Source of the DNA: Asterella californica
Lineage: Eukaryota > Streptophyta > Marchantiopsida > Marchantiales > Aytoniaceae
Reading direction: 5' to 3'
Length of the DNA stretch: 64,000 bases
Assembly (NCBI GenBank): GCA_036924285.1
Contig: JAYKYS010000014.1
Location: 11,284,001 to 11,348,000, forward strand
Shown: positions 33,491 through 42,275 of the stretch, one piece after another
Layout of the letters: every line of letters begins with the position of its first letter
Numbering within the stretch: position 1 is the stretch's first letter
The notes under the pieces: generated by a model
The model's database searches: none
The model's input: only the letters and a program-made list of their open reading frames with translations
Told to the model about the DNA's origin: nothing
Translations under genes and position numbers: made by a program

Positions 33491-35134
33491 ACGACTTCGT
33501 CTTCTATCTCTAGCATGGTGACAGAGGATACTTGGGAGCCGGAGATCGGACCCAAGCTTATAGGAGAGGAGAGACGAAGAGTCCAAAGATTCCTGAGTCG
33601 GACTCAAGACTTGTTGGAGGCTGGGTTGGTAGAGATGTCGCATGGAGAGTATGCATCTGCCACAGTTATGCCAGCCAAGAAGGATATGTATGGCAACTAC
33701 ACAGAGAGACGGATGTGTGGGGACTATCGTCCTATCAATCGGCAGACGAAGTCCGATAAGTATGCCATGCCGACACCTGAGGAGATCTTTGATGCAGTGG
33801 GGCATGTGAAGGTCTTCAGTACTTTGGATCTTCGAGCAGGGTATCATCAGTTGTCAGTGAGAGAAGAAGATAAGTCCAAGACAGCATTCTGGGGAATTGA
33901 CTCTCACGGCAAGGATTGTTTGTATCAGTGGCGGTTCTTACCATTTGGGTTGAAGAACGCCCCTGCTGAGTTCCAAAGGGTGATGGACAGAATCCTAGCA
34001 GGATTGGATTTTGTCAGATGTTATATTGACGACATCTTAGTCTATAGTGCTACAGTGGAGGAGCACGAGAGACACTTACGGGATGTGTTTGAGCGGGTGA
34101 GAGCTCATGGGTTGAAGTTACACCCTGGGAAGTGTAAGTTCTTCCAGGAGTTGGTAGAGTATCTGGGCCACACCATCTATCCAGGTGGGTTGGGTGTTCA
34201 ACAGACGAAGGTTGAGGCTATTGCACGTATCCCACGTCCCACAGATGTGAGTCGAGTTCGAGCATTTGTTGGTTTGGCGAACTTCTATCGTCGATACGTG
34301 AAAGGGTTTAGTGCAATTGCGAAGCCGTTGACCAAGCTGATGAAGGTGGACCAGGAGTGGCAGTGGGGAGATGAGCAGGAGCGAGCTTTCATAGAGCTCA
34401 AGGATAGGTTGACATCTGCTCCCATCTTGAGGAGACCCGTTAGGGGGCGTCCTTTCCAACTGCACACCGATTGGAGTATGTTAGGACTTGGAGCAGTGCT
34501 GACTCAGCATGATGATGAGAAAAAGGAGTTCGTGGTGGCGTATGCCAGTCGCTCCAACAATTCAGCGGAGGCGAGGTATAGTTCGTATGAGGGAGAGTGT
34601 TTGGCGGTAGTGTGGGCTGTTGCACACTTTCGATGTTATCTGTTTGGGAACCCCTTTACTCTCATCACTGATCACCAGCCGCTCAAGTGGTTGATGGAGT
34701 CCGACAAGCTTACAGGGAAGCTTGCACGATGGGCTCTGATCTTACAGGAGTATGACTTCCGAGTAGTACATAGACCTGGAGTTGCAAACCTAGATGCCGA
34801 CGGGTTGAGTCGCAACCCGTGCACGAGTCAGCAGGATCAGACTGGGGCTCGCTGGCATGACGAGGTTGATGAGGAGATAGTGCCAGGGTGGCATGCATCT
34901 GCCTTTCTTTGTGTGTTGGCCATGAACTCTAGTATGGAGGGCCAAGTCGTATCTTTCTCTGGTCAGAGAGTAAATGATGAGTCTCCAGATCCTGAGGGTG
35001 GAGATGGTGTTTCAGACCAGCGAGATATCCATGATGATGTGACCGTGATGGAGTATCTACGTACTGGTGTGGTAGTAGGCACAGTAAGTGCCAAGGAGCG
35101 AGATCGTGTCCTTCAACGAGCAAAGAGATTTTGA
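33485..35134 (+). CDS. pol: Pol part 2: reverse transcriptase and RNase H
   Basis: In the same frame as part 1. If started at the ATG at 33515 it is 539 residues. RT motifs are intact: MCGDYRPINRQT, FSTLDLRAGYHQL, FLPFGLKNAPAEFQRVMD, the catalytic YIDD (about residues 170-173, near 34022), then the thumb. Gypsy-type RNase H follows (QLHTDWSMLGLGAVL, YASRSNNSAEARY, SSYEGECLAVVWAV, LITDHQPLKWL) and the connection ends ANLDADGLSRNP. RNase H normally has DAS where this reads DWS, a small change. The frame ends in TGA at 35132, in frame with integrase. Placement after the methyltransferase makes the order PR-DNMT-RT-RH-INT. Confidence 0.95.
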   Translation, partial: QSTTSSSISSMVTEDTWEPEIGPKLIGEERRRVQRFLSRTQDLLEAGLVEMSHGEYASATVMPAKKDMYGNYTERRMCGDYRPINRQTKSDKYAMPTPEEIFDAVGHVKVFSTLDLRAGYHQLSVREEDKSKTAFWGIDSHGKDCLYQWRFLPFGLKNAPAEFQRVMDRILAGLDFVRCYIDDILVYSATVEEHERHLRDVFERVRAHGLKLHPGKCKFFQELVEYLGHTIYPGGLGVQQTKVEAIARIPRPTDVSRVRAFVGLANFYRRYVKGFSAIAKPLTKLMKVDQEWQWGDEQERAFIELKDRLTSAPILRRPVRGRPFQLHTDWSMLGLGAVLTQHDDEKKEFVVAYASRSNNSAEARYSSYEGECLAVVWAVAHFRCYLFGNPFTLITDHQPLKWLMESDKLTGKLARWALILQEYDFRVVHRPGVANLDADGLSRNPCTSQQDQTGARWHDEVDEEIVPGWHASAFLCVLAMNSSMEGQVVSFSGQRVNDESPDPEGGDGVSDQRDIHDDVTVMEYLRTGVVVGTVSAKERDRVLQRAKRF

Positions 35135-36466
35135 CGAGAAGGACGACATGTACTTCGAGTGTGGGGTGATGGGAGAGTACGGATAGTGCCACATCCATCC
35201 CAGAGGGCACAGTTAGTACGACATGCCCATGAGGAGTTGGGACATTTTGGAGTGAAGCGTACGCATAGCTTACTCCAAGGACAATATTGGTGGCGTGGTA
35301 TGCACATCGATGTGCAACGGTTTGTCGCACGATGTGTGGTTTGTGATCGAGTACGAGCATCGTTTAATGCTCCTACTCCACAGTTACACCCCTTACCGAT
35401 TATGGGGTTGGATTACCGTTGGAGTTTGGATTTTGCGGGACCCTTACCGTTGACCGTACGTCACCACCGGTATGTGTTGGTGATGGTGGAGCACTTCTCC
35501 AAGTGGATTGAGTTGGTGGCATTACCAGACAAGGCGAGTGAAGGGACGGCGTACGCGTTCTTAGATCGAGTGCTGAGTCGTTTCGGAGCACCAGCTGAAG
35601 TGCTGACAGACCAAGGTACAGAGTTCCTTGGTGAGTTTCAGGCCTTGTGTGATCAGGCGCTGATTGATCATCGAACTACATCTCGAGATCATCCTGAGGC
35701 GGATGGTTTGGCGGAGAGGATAGTTCAGACGGTGAAGAGAGGATTGCGCAAGTATGGCTTGCAGAAGGGCCACTTGGGAGACTGGGATGTGCAGTTATCA
35801 TGGTTGGCTATGAGCTACCGTTTTAGCCGACAAGCATCTTTGGCTTCCTTCTCACCGTATTTCTTATTGTATGGCCGAGATCCAGATCTACCTTCGGCCA
35901 TTCGTCGTGATTCTGCTGAGGTGCTGGACCTTGATGACCCGGATATGTGGGTGAGAGCATGTTCTCAACGAGCAGAGACATTTCGGAGAGTTATGCCTAT
36001 GGCTTTTGAGAACCTAGCGATTGCCCAACATAGAGACACGTTGCGGTATGCGACTATCCGAGGAGGAGGTTATCGGCCGTCGATTCGCAGGTTTCATCCT
36101 GGCGATTATATCTATCTACAGCAGACTGCACCGACGACGTTGGACGTGACCGCAGGGCGCACTATTTTACGAGTGCGTGAGGTGTTACCTTCTGGAGTAC
36201 TCATGTTAGAGGGCCGTGATGGTGTTGTGTGGAAGGACCATGTGCGTAATTGCGCGCCATGTCATCTTCCCAACATTGATGGTACCGTCGACCCAAGCTT
36301 AGCAGTTGTACGCGCGGGCTTGAGGTGTATGTTGTGTGGGTCTGCTAGCGGAGCAGCCCGTATGTTGGTGTGTGATGGTTGTTCGAGAGGTTGGCACATG
36401 TCATGTTTGACTCCACCTCTCAGTGTAGTTCCTACTGGACGGTGGGTTTGTCCTCGATGTATATAG
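35135..36466 (+). CDS. pol: Pol part 3: DDE integrase with C-terminal PHD finger
   Basis: Continuous in frame after TGA (35132-35134). The zinc-binding HHCC domain is intact (HAHEELGHFG, then CVVCDR near 35335). The DDE core shows LDFAGPL (first Asp, about 35427), VLTDQGTEF (second Asp, about 35606) and HPEADGLAER (Glu, about 35698). A C-terminal region with GDYIYLQQ follows. The last 45 residues (about 36326-36463) form a PHD finger, CMLCGS...CDGCSRGWHMSC...WVCPRC (C4HC3), in place of the chromodomain seen in many chromoviruses. PHD fingers read histone H3 tails, so it may steer integration. Stop TAG at 36464. Confidence 0.93.
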   Translation, partial: REGRHVLRVWGDGRVRIVPHPSQRAQLVRHAHEELGHFGVKRTHSLLQGQYWWRGMHIDVQRFVARCVVCDRVRASFNAPTPQLHPLPIMGLDYRWSLDFAGPLPLTVRHHRYVLVMVEHFSKWIELVALPDKASEGTAYAFLDRVLSRFGAPAEVLTDQGTEFLGEFQALCDQALIDHRTTSRDHPEADGLAERIVQTVKRGLRKYGLQKGHLGDWDVQLSWLAMSYRFSRQASLASFSPYFLLYGRDPDLPSAIRRDSAEVLDLDDPDMWVRACSQRAETFRRVMPMAFENLAIAQHRDTLRYATIRGGGYRPSIRRFHPGDYIYLQQTAPTTLDVTAGRTILRVREVLPSGVLMLEGRDGVVWKDHVRNCAPCHLPNIDGTVDPSLAVVRAGLRCMLCGSASGAARMLVCDGCSRGWHMSCLTPPLSVVPTGRWVCPRCI

Positions 36467-36637
36467 CGAAGATAGTCAATTAGATCTTTGCGTGGTATGG
36501 ATTGCAGACAGGCGACTAACGATGGGGCGATGTAGCAACCGGCCTCCTGATCCTTGCACCCATGAAGGTGTGTATCACGTAGTTGGGATATGGAGCTATC
36601 TGGAGTTAGAGGGACCTAACCGCCAGTTAGGGGGGCG

Positions 36638-36745
36638 ATTGTGGTACACTTGTGTATGTGTATGACATCGTCCATGTGTTATGTGTATGTGTGGTGTTTC
36701 TCTGACAGCGATGTATGTTGTGTAGCGATGTGTATGCGCACGACA
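36638..36745 (+). repeat. Terminal repeat B1 of element C
   Basis: 108 bp from ATTGTGGTACAC to CGCACGACA, repeated once at 37041-37148 with one difference. It is preceded by a short polypurine tract (AGGGGGG, 36629-36635), where plus-strand priming would be expected. Confidence 0.95.
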
Positions 36746-36750
36746 GCTGT
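36741..36750. other. GACAGCTGTC palindrome at the B1/A2 junction
   Basis: Ten-base perfect palindrome made of the right end GACA of the element, two extra bases GC, and its left end TGTC. It looks like a circle junction of the two element ends. Confidence 0.8.
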
Positions 36751-37040
36751 CACGTCAGTTTGGGCACCTCGGCTAGGTTGACCGAGTGCGAAGTGGCGCA
36801 TCCCGGTAAGGCCGTTAGTGCCGTTAGGGCGAGTTGGGAGGAGAGTCCACTAGGGGTAAACTTCGCAGGTAGGGCTTGGAGGCCTTAGTTCTTTGAGTTG
36901 AGCCTTCAAGCTCCAGGCTATGGTGGATAGTCTAGTTGAGTGTAACCTGGATTCTCTTCGCGTTTAGAGTGGGTTTGGCTTGACCGTTTGTGAGTAATCC
37001 TTGTTGTGGTGTTGGAGATGGTAATCTCTGTATTCAGATT
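36748..37040 (+). repeat. Terminal repeat A2 of element C
   Basis: 293 bp, one mismatch to A1 (27532-27824). It runs directly into B2. Confidence 0.95.
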
Positions 37041-37148
37041 ATTGTGGTACACTTGTGTATGTGTATGACATCGTCCATATGTTATGTGTATGTGTGGTGT
37101 TTCTCTGACAGCGATGTATGTTGTGTAGCGATGTGTATGCGCACGACA
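37041..37148 (+). repeat. Terminal repeat B2 of element C
   Basis: 108 bp, one mismatch to B1. Ends ...GCACGACA and is followed by TAACCGACA, giving the right copy of the target duplication. Confidence 0.95.
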
Positions 37149-37221
37149 TAACCGACATTTGAAGAAGACTTGACGTACGTAAGGAGAAAAGTCTCAAATT
37201 GCACTCGCTCACTTCTCTTCA

Positions 37222-38520
37222 GAAAATTTCTTCCTCAGTCCCCCGTAGCAACTGTCGATCTTCGCAAGTCCCTCGAAGTTGAAAATGTATTCCTCTGTCC
37301 CCTACCAGCTGGGAGCAGATAATGACTGTGGTTAATCAGTAACTATGTCTCAGGTGGTCGAAATGACAATATGTAATAGTTTCCATAGTGGGTCACCAGA
37401 AACAAGTTGACGGGTGCAGTCTTCGAGCGAGACCGTGTCATACGCGAGCGAAGAGAAATTGAGGAAGAGAGGACCGGAACGTCAGTCAGTGCATTGAACT
37501 GCGCGGAACAAGAGCAGAGATAAAGGCTGCTGCGTGCTATTATGCTTGTTATTATTGTTTCTGTGCCATGTTAGTCAGAAGACTACTTCTAGGCAGCGAG
37601 CGATGAGAAAAGAATCTGAGAACCACCTGGGAGTTTAGTTGATTGTGAACATCCCTGACGTGCGGCTAGTTTCTCGGTGCGGAAAGTTTGAAGAGCCTCC
37701 AAGTAAGGCGTTTCCTGTGCATGACCCGTGGAATCGAATTTGAGCTGCCTAAATTATGTATGTTTATGTTGCCACACTCATTCTCACTCCTTCGATGAGC
37801 TTGTATGTGCTATCCGTGTCACATTAGTTTCAGTCAACGATTCTGCAGTCAATGTCGAGCTTTCTCTGCCTCGAGTAATGCTAAGGACGCATAATCTTAA
37901 CGGATTCGGACGAGAAATGGACGTTTCAAAGAGACTCAGAGTTTGATGGCTTGGAAGGCTGAGTACTTTCGATAAGTAGCCTTTGGACTCGTTAACATGA
38001 TTCTCAGGATAACTTATCTGCAATTGCAAAAGCAGGGAACCACGGTCAACATTCTGGTAACAAGATTATGGATAGACTCGAATCGAACTAGTTAGTGAGG
38101 GTCGAGCTCGGAATGCAAGGTACCAGTAATGGCGTGGAGGATACTGGTGGTGCAGGGAAAGTTCCAAGAGGTGCTGAAAAAGAGTTGAAAACACGCAAAA
38201 AAGAAACGAAGGAAACAATATGGGGGACCTTGAGCAGAGCACGGCGGAGCATGATATGCTTGCCGCATCCAACTGCCGTGTGCTCGAATGTTTGCACGCG
38301 AATCGCCAGGCCAGGTGGTGTGGTGCAGGTGTGTGCATGAAATCCTTGTTGCTTCTCATTACAGTGCCCGTGCAGTCGCTCTCCAACTGCGATTCAGCCT
38401 AAACCGTAACAGCCGGAACCGAAACCGTTGCATCCGGTTCGAGGATTGAGGAAGACATTTTCAACTTCGGGGGACTTGCGAAAATCGACAGTTGCTACAG
38501 GGAACTGAGGAAGAAGTCTT
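37222..38520. mobile_element. Foldback element with ~80-bp inverted arms
   Basis: The left arm (about 37222-37300) and right arm (about 38436-38520) are diverged reverse complements. Shared blocks are TTCTTCCTCAGT, GTAGCAACTGTCGAT, TTCGCAAGTCCC and CGAAGTTGAAAATGT. The 1.1-kb interior has only short, unconvincing frames, so this is probably a non-autonomous DNA element. Ends and target duplication were not resolved. Confidence 0.65.
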
Positions 38521-38704
38521 CTGCACTTCTCTTAGATACCAATTCCGGCTGTAAATTAGTTTATCTTGTTGTGAAAATCGTACGTCTATCAAACGTATCC
38601 GCGAACATCTGAGTCGGGGAAGAGGTTTAGAAGCACCTAAACGGTTGCCTTTGCATGCTTACATGGCATGGTAACCGGCTGGACTGACTACGCCAGGTCG
38701 AGGG

Positions 38705-38777
38705 TGTGATCAAGCAAGTGATAGAATACAGGGATGTGATCAAGCACAAAAATCGTATTAGGGGGTGTGATCAAGCA
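38705..38777 (+). promoter_or_regulatory. Three spaced copies of TGTGATCAAGCA upstream of CSN7
   Basis: The 12-mer occurs at 38705-38716, 38735-38746 and 38766-38777, with 30- and 31-base periods, 150-220 bp before the CSN7 start codon. The core contains the palindrome TGATCA. It may be a promoter or 5' UTR element array or a small tandem repeat. Confidence 0.5.
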
Positions 38778-38928
38778 AATTTCATCCTAGAAGACGAAGA
38801 AACTTCCATGCGATCGCACATATACTCGCGCTTGCACAAATTTAACGGAGAAGAACGAATTCAAACGCTTCATAGCTCCACAGTGAATTGAATTGACCGA
38901 ATGACTGTTGGGGGAGAGAGGATGGAAG

Positions 38929-41900
38929 ATGGAGGTCGAGATAAAACAAGCTGAGCTTGTTGAGCAGTTTGTGGTTCTGGCAAGCAGTGCCCGAGGAAGG
39001 GCTGCCGCGGAGCTTATTATCCAAGCTACTTCGCATCCGTCCCTGTTTGCATTCTCCGAGCTTCTCTCACTGCCCCATATTCTTGAGGTGAGCTTCCTGC
39101 AATTAATCTTGGCGTATATCGGTCAATCGCTTCAATGTAGGGAATCCGCAGACGGTGAGTATTTCTTAACGCGTAATACTGGATGCAGCTTCAAGGCACA
39201 GACCATGCCGGCTCTTTGGAACTTCTTCGCCTCTTCGCTCACGGCACATGGACAGAGTACAAACGTAAGGTTTCTCTTTACTAAATTCTCCTTTTTGTGC
39301 TTGGATTATTTGGTTTTAGAAATACGCTTGTGGGCATAATTACGTGTTCAACTCCGTAGCGATTGATGTGTGCGCACTAGAATTGGATGATTACTTCTTT
39401 CAGTTGCAAACATAAGCTTCCGGAAAGTTGGAACAGCAGTTTTAGTTCATGAAAACTGAGTCTTTCGCACTTCGCCATTGTACGAAAGGATGTTTAGTTA
39501 AAGAGTGTGACACGGTCTTCTCAATAGGGTACCCAGAAGTGGGTGTTTCACGAGGGGGCCGGTTTTGGGATCGAGAATTTCCTCCTTTTCTTATGAGATG
39601 CGTTAACATGGTATGTCACTTTCCGCAGATCACATCGACGAACTTCCACCGCTTCAACCCCAACAGGAGCTGAAGCTCAAGCAACTAACAGTGATGACCC
39701 TAGCCGAAACAGCGAAGGTATTCCTTTGGTGTTTTTGTCCTCATGGAAGCAAAGGAGACATTTGGTTGTAGACCTTGCCATTTATTTGACTGCTTCTATT
39801 AAGCCTTAGTCTGTAAAGTACCCGAGTAGGATATGTGAATACCTAGCTATACAGGCTTAGCCTGACCAAATGAGAAAGAGGAGGCACCGCGGACGAAGTG
39901 ATTTGTGCGGGACATTTGTCTGTCCTTTGCGTCGAATTGTCTGTCAGGGAATATGTTAAGTGTCTTGATGACGTTTATTTTTCAATAGGTATTGCAGTAT
40001 GACCTATTAATGCAGCAGCTGGATGTTTCTAATGTTCGAGAGTTGGAAGATCTTCTGATCAATGACTGCATGTATGCGGTAAGAAAATACACCAGAAGTA
40101 ACTCGGTGTTGACCTTTTGTTGTAGTTCACCACACTGGACTTTGGTTAAAAGATTTGGTTTGGGTTTATGAGATTAAGTCGTTAGCAAATGCTGCAGGGG
40201 TGTGTGATTGATGTTGTTCTCGGCGACAAACGTTCAAAGGTAGATAGGGACGTTCCGGAACATGACCCGACTTGGTCCAGTTGAATATTTCCTTTTGACT
40301 AGCTACAGTTTATGGTTCTTACACTTTTTGTAGCTTCATGCCGGTGTTTCTTTTTGTCAACTCTGTACAATGTTCTTGTCACGTCTTTACAGGGAATCGT
40401 AAGAGGTAAACTGGATCAGCGTCGACGATGCTTTGAGGCAAGTCCTAACTATAGAACAGCTTTTACAATGTCATTAGGTCTGCAAATCCTGTGTAAATTT
40501 TACTGTTCTCCTTGTACACTCTCATCATGGAAGCTCATGACGGTGATGGTATTATTCCTATTCCTACATGGTGGGGAGTCGTAGTGGGAAGTTATGTTTT
40601 GGGATCTGTCGCCAGTGTTACCTGTGAGATTCATGAATATTCAGTATCCTTCTGATACATGTCATATTATCCTTCCAGGTGCAATTTGCTGCAGGAAGAG
40701 ATCTGAGACCAGGCCAGCTAGAGAACATGATATCGACACTTGCAACTTGGTAAGAATGCGGACGTTATCTGGCTGCTTACAAGTGTGATCGCTGAATTGA
40801 TTCCTACTTCTGGAATTTGGAACTGTCACTTTGCATGGCAGCTGTACACAGAGATATTGTTGGCCCGTAGTCTTTGGTCTCGTAACAGAGTTTGCTTCAT
40901 GTCTTCGATGCTTGTAGCTTGCCCTCTAAATTCTGAAGTGCATTTCTTTCAGTCTCAACCTGTATGGATGTGTTTAATACCTCTGTGCAGGTTGGGTAAC
41001 ACTGAGAATTTGTTGATGACCATTCAAGAGAAAATCAAGTGGGCAGACAGCATGAGTGACTTAGACCGAAAACACAAGAAGGAAGTAGAAGACAAAGCTG
41101 AGGAGTTACGAAAGTCCATTAAGGTGAGAGGATGTCTGATGCTATTGTTGTGAGAGATCAAGTGTACGTCGGCGTCGGTTTTGTGTGTGTGTGTGTCCAT
41201 GTGTTGTGTCGAATTGTAGAGAAAGCCACATGCTTGGAATCTGACAGAATTTGAATTTTATCTAGCAGCTGCCTTAAACGTCTTGACCTCAAGTTGTAAA
41301 TCATTTGGATATCTTAGGTGTAAAGTCTGTTGACTGCTCGTTCGTCCCAGTGAGTGACGTTCTAGGGATATCAGTTTCGGAAGCAAAAGTCAGTGTTTTA
41401 TGTATCTCATCATGAGTTGTATAGCAAGTTGTGAGCATGTAGGCAGGTCTATGTCTTGTTAGCCTTGTGTTGAGCTTTTGGCATGAAAGTGCTGGAGATC
41501 AAAGTTGTTCGATATATGTTTCTCACTTGGTGGCAGAAGCCTTTGTACACCAACCTGTAAGCAGGCCGGGATAGAATTGCGGGGACAGCAAGATGTGGGT
41601 TATACGGAAAGTGGGGCTTTGGTCATGGATTATGTTGAAGAAGACCGCAGTCGACCCAAGAGGTGTGTAAACATGGTCCGTAAGCAGTTAACGTTGAACG
41701 TTAGTAATTGCGGAGGTATCTCCGATGCCCTTGGAAACATTCATTCAGTCACCTAAAGGAACACCCGTATGCAGGAATCATGGCTTTCCATTCGTATAAG
41801 CTTAAGAACTCAAGCAGAGTCAGTTCTGTACGGCCATAGTCCTCTCGATGAGCCACTGTGGTCTTTCAGCTGAAGTGTTCAAGTCCCACTTGTTCCAAGT

Positions 41901-42275
41901 TTTTGAGAAGCACGATTGAGATTGACCCTATTGTAGAATGGAGAAGACCCGTCCCTGTCTCTTGAAGTTAGTCCCCGGCCCCAACCAAGAGCCCTAATTT
42001 TTAAAGCCGCCGTGTCTACTGGCTGCGCCGTTGAACGAACCTTCTTTTGCAGTGGAGAAGGTATGTGCGTGCGTTTGCGAATCATTCACCCAAATAACTG
42101 TCTCGATTGATTCTATAAAGCGGAAAGACTTTCAATCCCGGATCTCTACATCAAGAATGCGAAAAATCCCTATGCTGCAGTCTTTGACTAGAGGAACTTG
42201 TGTGTATGGGCAGAAGAGAGTCTGCTGAACTGTGAACGCGTGTGTCTGTTGATGTGTATATGCAGAAGGCGGTAA
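38929..42275 (+). CDS. CSN7: COP9 signalosome subunit 7 (PCI-domain protein), nine exons
   Basis: CSN7 is a PCI-domain scaffold subunit of the COP9 signalosome, which removes NEDD8/RUB from cullins in nucleus and cytosol. Inferred exons: 38929-39087, 39189-39264, 39629-39717, 39989-40078, 40393-40437, 40679-40749, 40991-41123, 41565-41662, 42266-42275; 256 residues, the usual length in plants. All junction phases agree. Diagnostic blocks are IIQATSHPSLFAFSELL (exon 1), ELLRLFAHGTW (2), LKLKQLTVMTLAE (3), LDVSNVRELEDLLINDCMYA (4), GIVRGKLDQRRRCFE (5), FAAGRDLRPGQLENM (6), KIKWADSMSDLDRKHKKE (7) and the basic tail RPKRRR (8-9). ATG 38929 starts the frame; an earlier ATG at 38922 is out of frame. 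Intron 5 has a GC donor (AG|GCAAGT). The final exon carries only ten coding bases and is the least certain part. Confidence 0.93.

Larger units (their letters stand above)
27532..37148 (+). mobile_element. Ty3/gypsy element C with DNMT3-like and PHD domains and split direct repeats
   Basis: A 9.6-kb element with gag, a single long pol frame and terminal repeats arranged A1 (27532-27824), coding, B1 (36638-36745), GC, A2 (36748-37040), B2 (37041-37148). A copies differ at 1 of 293 positions and B copies at 1 of 108. The outer ends are TGTC and GACA, flanked by ATAAC at 27527-27531 and 37148-37152 (TAAC if the terminal CA is counted in the element). Pol encodes protease, a cytosine-5 methyltransferase, RT, RNase H, DDE integrase and PHD finger. 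Low repeat divergence means recent insertion. Two internal stops in pol (UAG at 33482 and UGA at 35132) are discussed separately. Confidence 0.9.

Noticed and set aside
27532..37148. Classification of element C as a DIRS/Ngaro tyrosine-recombinase element because of its split repeats
   Set aside because: No tyrosine recombinase is visible; RT, RNase H and a complete HHCC-DDE integrase in gypsy order are present, and a 4-5 bp target duplication fits integrase.
41663..41756. Read-through extension of CSN7 exon 8
   Set aside because: It would add a non-conserved tail; splicing at AG|GTGTGT to 42266 gives the conserved basic end.
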